A DNA stretch of 32,251 nt from Stenomitos frigidus ULC18 (lineage in GTDB: Bacteria; Cyanobacteriota; Cyanobacteriia; Leptolyngbyales; Leptolyngbyaceae). The DNA is taken from the NCBI RefSeq assembly GCF_003003795.1, contig NZ_PVWK01000119.1:1-32251 (forward strand), given 5' to 3'. Positions 15,766 through 22,439 of the stretch are shown one piece after another (within the stretch, counting starts at the first letter, position 1; every line of letters starts with the position of its first letter). Below the pieces are notes generated by a model, which made no database searches, had not been told where the DNA came from, and saw only the letters and a list, made by a program, of their open reading frames with translations. The translations under genes were made by a program, and so were the position numbers.

Positions 15766-17013
15766 CTAGTTGTGGTGTTTCAAGCGTCGTCGGCTCAGCT
15801 GCTGGTGCTGCTCGGCTAGTGTTTCGATCGCTTCCAACAATTCAGCTTGACTCCAGTGCTTGTAGAGGCAAGCAGCGATCGCGCAGCCTCCCGCACCAAC
15901 GCCTTCTTTAACAAAGCCCTGTTCATACGCCCGTAACTGTTCGTAGCGTGATGAGGCAAAGCTAAGCTGAGTGGCTAGCAGAGGGACATCACCCACCAGC
16001 TTTGCCAGGCCAACCGTATCCCCGGTGCGATCGTCGGCGACCCAGCGAGTGGTACCAACGACAATTTGATCGGGTTGCCATGCCAGGTAATGGGAGTCTG
16101 CGATCGCCCTTAGCAAGGCGTACACTGCCAGCATCTGGGTGCCACCTGCCAACAAAACGCCACAGGTTCGGCTTGCCGCGATCGCCATTCCAGCAACGAC
16201 AATCTGCATGGGATCACCGACGGCTGCAACGATTTGAAGGGGTGTGGGATGTGGGGTGTGGGGTGTGGGATCTGTCTTTTCCTCCTCCAGGCTCAATGTC
16301 CATAGACCGGAACGCTGCAAGCCTGCTTGTACCAGTGACCATTTTTGGTCATGGTTGCAGTCAGGATGGCTACTGTTCACCTTGCCTGCTGCTGCGATAC
16401 CTAAGCCTGCCAAGACCGCCAGCGCTGTTGTGGTACCGCCAACCACACATTCCCCCAGAATGAGGTAGCCCGGTTCTGTCGCCGCTAATTTTTCGCCCCA
16501 GAGTAAGCCTTGTTGCAGTAAGCGCTCAACGATCGGTAGTGCCATTGCTTTGCCTTGGCTCACGCAGCTGGCAGGGACACCATGCAAGTCGATCGCCGGT
16601 ACAGCGGGTGGAGACGGTAGGCCAGCATTAAAAAGGTAAAGCGGAATCTGCTGCCCTGCAAGAATGGCACGAGAAATCAGGGCTGGCGATGCGCCCACTA
16701 TAAGGGGTGGTAGAGGATAGGCCGGATGTGTTTGTGGCCCGTGGTATAAAAACTCGGCATCCGCGATCGCGGTGTACTGGCGATCGGCTGGCGTTGCGCC
16801 CGCTGCCGAAATTCCCGGTAAAAGCCCCGTTTCTGTGAAACCCAACACACAAGCAAAAACAGGCAGCTGTCCTTGATGCCGCTCTAACCAGCGCTCTCCC
16901 TGCAGCTTTTGAGTGTAAACACGAACGAGAGGATAGGAGGCAGAGGCGCAAAGAAGTGGAGACACAGAATGCTCGTTTCCCTCCCGTTCTTCAACTATGC
17001 CTTCATCCTGCAT
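15766..17013 (-). CDS. cobT: nicotinate-nucleotide-dependent phosphoribosyltransferase, CobT-like
   Basis: 415 residues, matching the cyanobacterial/archaeal CobT branch (TIGR00303 type), which makes the alpha-ribazole moiety for the lower ligand of cobamides. Recognisable blocks: PVFACVLGFTETGLLPGISAAGATPADRQYTAIADAEFL (51-89), GECVVGGTTTALAVLAGLG (187-205) and the C-terminal VLLAGGTQMLAVYAL region. Residues 242-259 (SLEEEKTDPTPHTPHPTP) are a repeat-encoded insertion. The first ~28 residues before VRVYTQ are also not family-like and come from repeat-like DNA, so the annotated ATG may be a replacement start. The DUF2232-like gene is 49 bp upstream on the same strand and probably cotranscribed. 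Confidence 0.88.
   Translation of the reverse strand: MQDEGIVEEREGNEHSVSPLLCASASYPLVRVYTQKLQGERWLERHQGQLPVFACVLGFTETGLLPGISAAGATPADRQYTAIADAEFLYHGPQTHPAYPLPPLIVGASPALISRAILAGQQIPLYLFNAGLPSPPAVPAIDLHGVPASCVSQGKAMALPIVERLLQQGLLWGEKLAATEPGYLILGECVVGGTTTALAVLAGLGIAAAGKVNSSHPDCNHDQKWSLVQAGLQRSGLWTLSLEEEKTDPTPHTPHPTPLQIVAAVGDPMQIVVAGMAIAASRTCGVLLAGGTQMLAVYALLRAIADSHYLAWQPDQIVVGTTRWVADDRTGDTVGLAKLVGDVPLLATQLSFASSRYEQLRAYEQGFVKEGVGAGGCAIAACLYKHWSQAELLEAIETLAEQHQQLSRRRLKHHN
16238..16290 (-). repeat. heptamer array inside cobT (CACACCC type)
   Basis: On the coding strand the unit CACACCC/CACATCC repeats about four times in a 7-bp register, next to a short purine-rich stretch. It is read without a frame break as the peptide DPTPHTPHPTP. 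Confidence 0.85.
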
Positions 17014-17062
17014 TCCTTACACTTTCTCCTTCTTATCCTTTCTCCTTTATTCTTTATCTCTC

Positions 17063-17890
17063 TCACTCATAGTCCATCAATACCTGCACCCACTTCGGCG
17101 GCCTGGGAATGGGATTGCCTAAACGGTCTAGCAGCAGCCAGGCAACAAGGTGGACGACAAACACATAGACAATGTTATTGAGGACAATCATGGCAACGAT
17201 CGCCGCCTGCACCAGTTCAAGGCTGGGCTGAGACAAAAAGCCGAGCTTAATAAACAGCCACTCCAGTAAATCGGTTGTTTGAGTGGTGGCATAGAGCCAA
17301 AGGTCATCGCCCAGCAGCAGGGAGACGAGCCAGATGCGAAAGAAAAACCCTAGCGAACCGAGAATGCTACCAATACCGATCGAGAAACTCCATTGAGCAC
17401 CTCGTCGCCAGAGCACACCGAATGCCACACCCATCAAGCCATAGGGCATTACAAAGAGAATGCTGCGCGCAGGCCCCATCAGCACGCTAAGTAGCAAACC
17501 AGAGACTAACGCACCCATCCAGGCAGCACGACTGCCCCAGCGCAAATAAGTCAGCGCGATCGGAATGGAGAAGAAGAGCCTCAGTAAAGGACCGATCGGA
17601 AAGTAATAATTCACCAAAAATACAAGGCTGGCGGCACTCGCTAAAAAGGCTGTCTCCACCATCATGAGGGGAACTGTTGGGTCTACTATGCGTTGTCCAG
17701 CATGATAGCGTTGTCCAGCAGTGTCCTTTTGAGATGGTTCTTGATCGCCCGACTTACCAGTAGGGGTCTCCAACTCAGCTTCTGCTGCGAGCCAAGATGC
17801 CTCCTCTGAAGCAATCTCATCCTTACCGACCTTAGCCGGATCAGAACTGCCAGCGCGATCGGATGCGTTGTCTTCAGAAGAATCAGTCAT
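17063..17890 (-). CDS. DUF2232-like multispanning membrane protein
   Basis: 275 residues. The first ~70 residues are acidic and polar (cytosolic), containing an imperfect duplication AGQRYH/AGQRIV. Then follow about five to six hydrophobic helices from residue 73 to 260, with PLLRLFFSIPIALTYLRWG and the MPYGLMGVAFGVLWRRG loop typical of the DUF2232/YybS-like family. Function is unknown; the fold resembles small substrate-binding membrane subunits (inference). It precedes cobT by 49 bp, so a role near corrinoid metabolism is possible but unproven. ATG 17890 is followed by a clearly polar start. Confidence 0.8.
   Translation of the reverse strand: MTDSSEDNASDRAGSSDPAKVGKDEIASEEASWLAAEAELETPTGKSGDQEPSQKDTAGQRYHAGQRIVDPTVPLMMVETAFLASAASLVFLVNYYFPIGPLLRLFFSIPIALTYLRWGSRAAWMGALVSGLLLSVLMGPARSILFVMPYGLMGVAFGVLWRRGAQWSFSIGIGSILGSLGFFFRIWLVSLLLGDDLWLYATTQTTDLLEWLFIKLGFLSQPSLELVQAAIVAMIVLNNIVYVFVVHLVAWLLLDRLGNPIPRPPKWVQVLMDYE
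17690..17720 (-). repeat. 13-bp direct repeat in the DUF2232 gene
   Basis: GCGTTGTCCAGCA occurs at 17690-17702 and 17708-17720, an 18-bp (six-codon) in-frame duplication giving AGQRYH-AGQRIV. Confidence 0.75.
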
Positions 17891-18037
17891 GCAGTCATAG
17901 AAAAGGTAGCAGTTTTACTCTAGATCTAAATTCGCGATCGCGTCTAATTGGTGCGAAGCAAACCGGTTTGCCAATAGAACATTACATGTAAACGTTCCAT
18001 ACGCAATGAGCCACATGTGTGGAACACAACCAGCCTT

Positions 18038-18538
18038 TTAAGCGTGCGGTTCAGTCTCACCCTGTACGACCAGCACTGAACAATGAGCATTGTGCACAGC
18101 GTAGTTACTCACGCTACCCAATAAGGCTTCTGATAATCCCTTGCGTCCTCGCCGCCCGACCACAATCAGGTCTGCACCCCAATCTTGAGCCGTGGCACAC
18201 AGCAACGCTTCAATGTCACCCACTTCAAAGGCTGTTTGCACTTGCAACCCAAGCTGCTGCGCGGCTGCTTCATACTGCTGAAGCAAACTTTTTGCTGTTT
18301 CAGTCTGATGCTCAAGGTTAGCCTGTTGTGCCTGGTAGGTAGTGCTGCCCATTATTTCCTGGGGAAACAAGCCGATCTCTGCGGTCAGGTTGGTTGGTGG
18401 AACAAGCGTCAGATCAGCGAGACCGCTATATAAAAGCAGGCTTGCCTTATTGTTCTGGGCCAATGTAATCGCTTGATTGAAAACCGCTTTGCTCAGTTCG
18501 GAGTCGTCAAGAGCAACCACGATCTTATGAAAACTCAT
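18038..18538 (-). CDS. universal stress protein (UspA family)
   Basis: Single Usp domain, 166 residues. It begins with the typical first strand KIVVALDDSELSKAVF (5-20) and ends with the ATP-binding signature GRRGRKG-9-GS (128-142), then a final strand SVLVVQG. An ATP-binding type is therefore likely. A longer alpha insertion lies at about 45-95 (GSTTYQAQQANLEHQTETAKSLLQQYEAAAQQLG). Probably a monocistronic stress-responsive gene. ATG 18538 has a GGAG-like ribosome-binding site a few bases upstream. Confidence 0.94.
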   Translation of the reverse strand: MSFHKIVVALDDSELSKAVFNQAITLAQNNKASLLLYSGLADLTLVPPTNLTAEIGLFPQEIMGSTTYQAQQANLEHQTETAKSLLQQYEAAAQQLGLQVQTAFEVGDIEALLCATAQDWGADLIVVGRRGRKGLSEALLGSVSNYAVHNAHCSVLVVQGETEPHA

Positions 18539-18627
18539 GATTTTTTCTCCATTCGCTCCCTACATTCACCTTACAAGCGTTTGGAGGATCTGGAATCAAC
18601 CCTGAAAGATACGCTTTAACGACACAA

Positions 18628-18999
18628 TCATGAGAGTGATGCAGTGCCTGTCCGCAAAGTACCTAAACGGCGACCGAGGATGTCGAGAAACCGACGTAAA
18701 CTCTGAGGATGCAGGATGACCCACAAATTGATGCTCAGACAGACGCCTCCTAAGGACAGCAACACAAAGGTTGGCACCATCACAACACCGATAATGAACC
18801 AGGTGAGCACATGTAACACCATCAAAAGGGCAAAGACGCTTGCCAGTCCAGAGACCTGCCAAACCTGACTCACAGGACGCTGTAGCCACACAAGCACGAT
18901 CGCGTAAAAGGTAGAAAGTACGTTAGCAGGCACTAACGCGGCACAGATAGCGATGCAGTGATTGTGGGAAAACTCAAGCAGATTGCTGAAATCAAACAT
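18628..18999 (-). CDS. small membrane protein of unknown function
   Basis: 123 residues with three predicted membrane helices (about 12-37, 45-65, 68-97) and a short basic tail (RRFLDILGRRLGTLRTG). It begins MFDFSNLLEFSHNHCIAICAALVPANVLSTFYAI, a histidine-bearing first helix that looks conserved. No catalytic motif; I cannot assign a function, though the hydrophobic pattern and codon use support a real gene. It lies 89 bp upstream of the usp gene on the same strand and the two could be one unit. Confidence 0.7.
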   Translation of the reverse strand: MFDFSNLLEFSHNHCIAICAALVPANVLSTFYAIVLVWLQRPVSQVWQVSGLASVFALLMVLHVLTWFIIGVVMVPTFVLLSLGGVCLSINLWVILHPQSLRRFLDILGRRLGTLRTGTASLS

Positions 19000-19176
19000 T
19001 AGCTCACTGAAGTTAGTACGGTGAAGTCAAGCGCTAAGCACTTGTTCACGTTCATTATATGTAACCCAGTCAGGAGTACGGTCAGAGAAAAACATAGAAA
19101 ACTCAAGCTTTACCTAAACAATTACGAATTTAAGTTACAGCATGTAAACTTCCACGCCGCTGGAGAGCCAGCGTTT

Positions 19177-19911
19177 ATGCAAACTACTATGCAAACGACA
19201 GAGATTTCACAGCGTCGATCGCAGCACTCTATTGATAGCCTGACTCGCCGCATGGCTTCAACTCTGATTGCTGGCTACCAAAAACAGATCTCTCCTAGGA
19301 AAGGCTTTTCCTGTGCCTACCGCGTGTTGCATCGCAGTGAATCCTGCTCTCAATACACTAAGCGCACGATTTTAGAAGGCGGTCTTGGGCAGGCGTTCCC
19401 ACTCATCCAGCAGCGGTTTCAGGCATGTAAAGCGGCCAATCAAGTCCTTAAAGCTAGGCTGCACAAAACCAAGCTCCACTGTCAGGCTAAGCCGCAAGAA
19501 GATGGTTCTGTTTTGCCTGTAACGTCTTTTTACAGACATTCCAGTCGCTCTCAGCCTCAGCCCGGGTGGGCGATGCAGGATGAACCGTTAGACAACGATG
19601 CCATTGAGCCAGACAGCGATGCCGAAGCTGACGAGACGCAGAAGCACCAACGTGAACGGATTGGCGGCGGCAGTTTTAAGAAACCTCCGATCGTGACCAA
19701 CGGTGAATCGACAGAGACAACAAATCAGAACAACTGCTCAGACTGGAATTGCGATGCGTTGGACTGCGCCAGTTTAGGATGTGATGCGATCGACTGTTCC
19801 AGCGCTGACTGGAGTGCAATGGACTGTGGTGCTGCCGATTGCAATGGACTCGATTGTAGTGGTTTGGATTGTGGCAGCTGCGATTTTGGTAGTTGTGATT
19901 GCAGTTTGTAA
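19177..19911 (+). CDS. yidD: YidD-type membrane insertion efficiency factor with Cys/Asp ladder tail
   Basis: 244 residues. The YidD core lies at about 28-85: IAGYQKQISPRKGFSCAYRV, then the CSQY motif (C57-Y60), then the LIQQRFQACKAA helix. YidD helps YidC/Sec insert membrane proteins (known of the family). The C-S-Q-Y segment has about four extra residues relative to the classic RFYPTCSQY. A polar linker (about 100-185) follows. The last 58 residues carry cysteines in an exact five-residue register (C187 to C242), each preceded mostly by Asp. I chose ATG 19177 over a GTG at 19021, because the extra 52 residues look non-protein and GGAGAG precedes 19177. Confidence 0.85.
   Translation: MQTTMQTTEISQRRSQHSIDSLTRRMASTLIAGYQKQISPRKGFSCAYRVLHRSESCSQYTKRTILEGGLGQAFPLIQQRFQACKAANQVLKARLHKTKLHCQAKPQEDGSVLPVTSFYRHSSRSQPQPGWAMQDEPLDNDAIEPDSDAEADETQKHQRERIGGGSFKKPPIVTNGESTETTNQNNCSDWNCDALDCASLGCDAIDCSSADWSAMDCGAADCNGLDCSGLDCGSCDFGSCDCSL
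19735..19911 (+). repeat. pentapeptide-period cysteine repeat in yidD
   Basis: Residues 187, 192, 197, 202, 207, 217, 222, 227, 232 and 242 are Cys; the two gaps in the register are W212 and F237. Extra Cys are at 235 and 240. The consensus is small-Ala/Gly-Leu-Asp-Cys. Confidence 0.9.
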
Positions 19912-19951
19912 AGGGAGCTAGGGGAAGGCAAGAGGAGGCAAGGGGGGCATG

Positions 19952-19983
19952 AACTCAAAATTCAAAACTCAAAACTCAAAACC
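19952..19983. repeat. heptamer array TCAAAAC
   Basis: About four copies of TCAAAAC/TCAAAAT between yidD and the GH57 gene. The same heptamer appears in frame inside the methyltransferase gene at 25928-25959. Confidence 0.8.
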
Positions 19984-19995
19984 ATTCCTCATCTC

Positions 19996-21498
19996 TTACC
20001 CGATCGCCGCTTCTCCTTGCTGGTAAAACTCGCGGGCATAATCTGTCCAGGCTCCCTGACCCCAATAGCGGAAGCAGCTTGTTTGCAGCAGCAGGTTGTA
20101 TAGCAATGCTTTGCGGTAGCGAGGGGTTTGCGTGATAGGTGTTTGGCTTGACTCAGGTGTAGCTTGCAGTAGTGGATCGAACGTCTGGTGAAAGTGAGCG
20201 CTGAGTTGGTTCATGGGCGTCAGCACATTGTCGTAATCCTTGACCCAACTGCGATCGTTCGTCCAGGAGGAACCTTCCATATGAAAGTTGGGGTTCTCTT
20301 GCTGAATGGCCGCGATCGCCGCTGCTACTGCGTCTGGTGTTGTGTTTTCGGGTGAGACGCGCTGCCAGAGTTGGTGTTGTGCGATCGCCTGACAGGTTGG
20401 AAAAGCTTCCGACTTCACGCCTGCTGCTTCCAGTAATTCCAGATATTCTGTCCCGTTCACGCCAAGGACTCCAGATTTACCACCGTTCTGTGCCATCTGA
20501 TGCCAGGCTTGTTTGAAGGCAGGCGGAAACTCGTTCATCATGACGCCACCGTTTTCACCATCGCCAATTTGCGACACGATCGGGGGAATCGAGATGCCGT
20601 TGAGCGATCGACGCGACAGCGTCTTTGCTTCGTAATAGGGCTGCATCTGCGCGACGAGCTTGGTATCCGAACCCTGCGTTTTGATCAGCACTGTGATGCT
20701 GACGGTTTCCCCAGACGAGTTTCGCGCTACAAGCTGATGGGGCAGATGTTTGTCCTGGAGCGGTTCTCCTTGCAGGGTTTCGACTGAGTGTTCTTGCACC
20801 AACAGCCAACGGTAGCCGCACTCTTTCAACGCTTTGACAAATTCGTAGAGCGTATCCGGTTGATTGGGCAAATGCATTTCTGGCGGCGAGAAGCCTTTCA
20901 CGCGTGCCAACGCTTCCCAACCGAAGACTGCAGCAAAATAGTGTTGCCACGCCTGAATGTGTAGTTTAATGTCTGGGATCGGCGTCGAGGGCACGACTGA
21001 ATGGCTCCACATGGTTCCCAGCCACTCGACATAGGGCTGATAGGTGGGATCGCAGGTAATCCGCTTCAGGTTGTCCAGCACGTCGCCGCGCCCCATTTGT
21101 CGCAGTCCCCACAGCAAATTGCCAGAGTAGTCCAGCATGACGCGAGGATTGCAACCATTGGCGACCAGTTCGGGGATAAAGTCGCCCATACGGGAATAGC
21201 ACCAGGCAAAGGTACCTGCGTTGTGGTTATCGCCTTCGCCAGAGTGCTCAAACATGTACTGCAAATGACCGATCGGCGCACCGTTATAGCCTGTTGGAAC
21301 GGTTGGTTGATGCATGTGCAGCGCGATCGCAAACGTAGCCGAAAGATCGTCTAACCGCAGATTGGTCGTGGGCAAAAAAACGGGATAATTCTCGCTCGTT
21401 ACTGCCTGTACATCCGCCTCCCAGCCTGAAATGTTGGGCAGATCATCAATCAATTCAGGAATCAGCGCAGGACTGGTTGTAAGCGTGGAGGAAACCAT
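19996..21498 (-). CDS. glycoside hydrolase family 57 protein
   Basis: 500 residues. Carries the GH57 region I motif in ALHMHQPTVP (H61-H63), followed by a long conserved stretch (YMFEHSGEGDNHNAGTFAWCYSRMGDFIPEL, MLDYSGNLLWGLRQMGRGD) typical of the cyanobacterial GH57 group. GH57 members are alpha-amylases, 4-alpha-glucanotransferases or branching enzymes on glycogen or starch; which activity applies is not evident. No signal peptide, so probably cytosolic glycogen metabolism. Start ATG 21498; no obvious operon partner, since the GDSL gene ends 126 bp upstream. Confidence 0.92.
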   Translation of the reverse strand: MVSSTLTTSPALIPELIDDLPNISGWEADVQAVTSENYPVFLPTTNLRLDDLSATFAIALHMHQPTVPTGYNGAPIGHLQYMFEHSGEGDNHNAGTFAWCYSRMGDFIPELVANGCNPRVMLDYSGNLLWGLRQMGRGDVLDNLKRITCDPTYQPYVEWLGTMWSHSVVPSTPIPDIKLHIQAWQHYFAAVFGWEALARVKGFSPPEMHLPNQPDTLYEFVKALKECGYRWLLVQEHSVETLQGEPLQDKHLPHQLVARNSSGETVSITVLIKTQGSDTKLVAQMQPYYEAKTLSRRSLNGISIPPIVSQIGDGENGGVMMNEFPPAFKQAWHQMAQNGGKSGVLGVNGTEYLELLEAAGVKSEAFPTCQAIAQHQLWQRVSPENTTPDAVAAAIAAIQQENPNFHMEGSSWTNDRSWVKDYDNVLTPMNQLSAHFHQTFDPLLQATPESSQTPITQTPRYRKALLYNLLLQTSCFRYWGQGAWTDYAREFYQQGEAAIG

Positions 21499-21623
21499 AG
21501 AAAGCCTTTAAGTAGGTTGACTTGCGATCCTGACACCTTACCCTACACTGCATGTTTAGTTTATCCAACTCTGTTAAATCGTTAGCGGCTGGCTACCAGC
21601 AGTCAGCTAGCAGCAGTCGGCTT

Positions 21624-22376
21624 TTATGGGAGTACATGGGGTTCAATAAGTTTTGCCCAACGTTGATAGGCTATACCGTTTAAGTGAATCCCATCGGATG
21701 TGTACTGTGCATCTAGCTGATGATGAGCACCCAAAAAATGAGCATGCAAATTAATGTAGGGGTAGGAAAATTCGTTGGCTAAGCGCTGGAGTTGTTCGTT
21801 TAAGGTTTGAATATTGCTGTTCGTCACAAAGCCTAGAAATAGGCTTGGATGAATGGGCAAAACGCTCTGGATAAAGACGTTGGTTTGTGGCGATTGCTCA
21901 CGTATTTGAGTGAGAATTTCTTTATGGGTCTGAACCACGTCAGCGGGCGATCGTCCGAGATTGGATAAATCATTGACACCAATCATCAAAAAGATTTTCT
22001 GTGGCCGTGGTGCAATGATGTCCTGTAAGCGATCGAGAACGCCGATCGTTGTATCGCTGGAAATACCACGATTGCGGATAGCTGGATTATTGAGCAGTTC
22101 AGCCCATTCGCCTTCATCCGTGATGCTGTCTCCTAAAAAAATGATGTTGGATGCGTTAACGGGTAGTAAGGAAAGTTGACTTTTACGATGATCGTAATAA
22201 GGGAAGTTAAAGGGCGATCCCTGAGTGCTCTTAATTCCAAGCTTTCTCAGTAGCGGTACTCTTGTTGCCAGATAAGACAAACCACCACGCTTGAGAATGA
22301 TCCAAACGCCCAATGAAATGAATAGAGCATTCAAACAAACTGAAAGCCCCAACAAAGTCTGAATAGTCTGATTCAC
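21624..22376 (-). CDS. GDSL/SGNH-family esterase with N-terminal anchor
   Basis: 250 residues. An N-terminal hydrophobic helix (about 8-28) should anchor it or act as a signal. SGNH blocks are complete: block I GDSITDEGEW with nucleophile S84, block II glycine in RGISSDT (G104), block III IGVNDLS with N135, and block V SDGIHLN with D228 and H231. It resembles the TAP/PAF-acetylhydrolase-like lipase group; substrate is unknown. It follows the M1 aminopeptidase on the same strand, but a perfect hairpin between them argues for separate transcription. Confidence 0.9.
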   Translation of the reverse strand: MNQTIQTLLGLSVCLNALFISLGVWIILKRGGLSYLATRVPLLRKLGIKSTQGSPFNFPYYDHRKSQLSLLPVNASNIIFLGDSITDEGEWAELLNNPAIRNRGISSDTTIGVLDRLQDIIAPRPQKIFLMIGVNDLSNLGRSPADVVQTHKEILTQIREQSPQTNVFIQSVLPIHPSLFLGFVTNSNIQTLNEQLQRLANEFSYPYINLHAHFLGAHHQLDAQYTSDGIHLNGIAYQRWAKLIEPHVLP

Positions 22377-22393
22377 AGCAACTCTTTCCCTTC

Positions 22394-22426
22394 AGACCTC
22401 CGAAGTCTTGAAGACTTCGGAGGTCT
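22394..22426 (-). terminator. perfect 16-bp-arm hairpin between aminopeptidase and GDSL genes
   Basis: AGACCTCCGAAGTCTT, one base, then its exact reverse complement. It lies just after the aminopeptidase stop (minus strand) and 18 bp before the GDSL start, so it can terminate the first or sit in the leader of the second. It looks like a dispersed palindrome. Confidence 0.75.
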
Positions 22427-22439
22427 AACCACAACCACA

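Noticed and set aside
17891-18037. Cobalamin riboswitch upstream of the DUF2232-cobT unit
   Set aside because: No B12-box or conserved switch elements seen; the leader is too short.
19021-19176. GTG-initiated N-terminal extension of yidD
   Set aside because: The 52 extra residues lack any YidD similarity, and ATG 19177 has a better ribosome-binding site.
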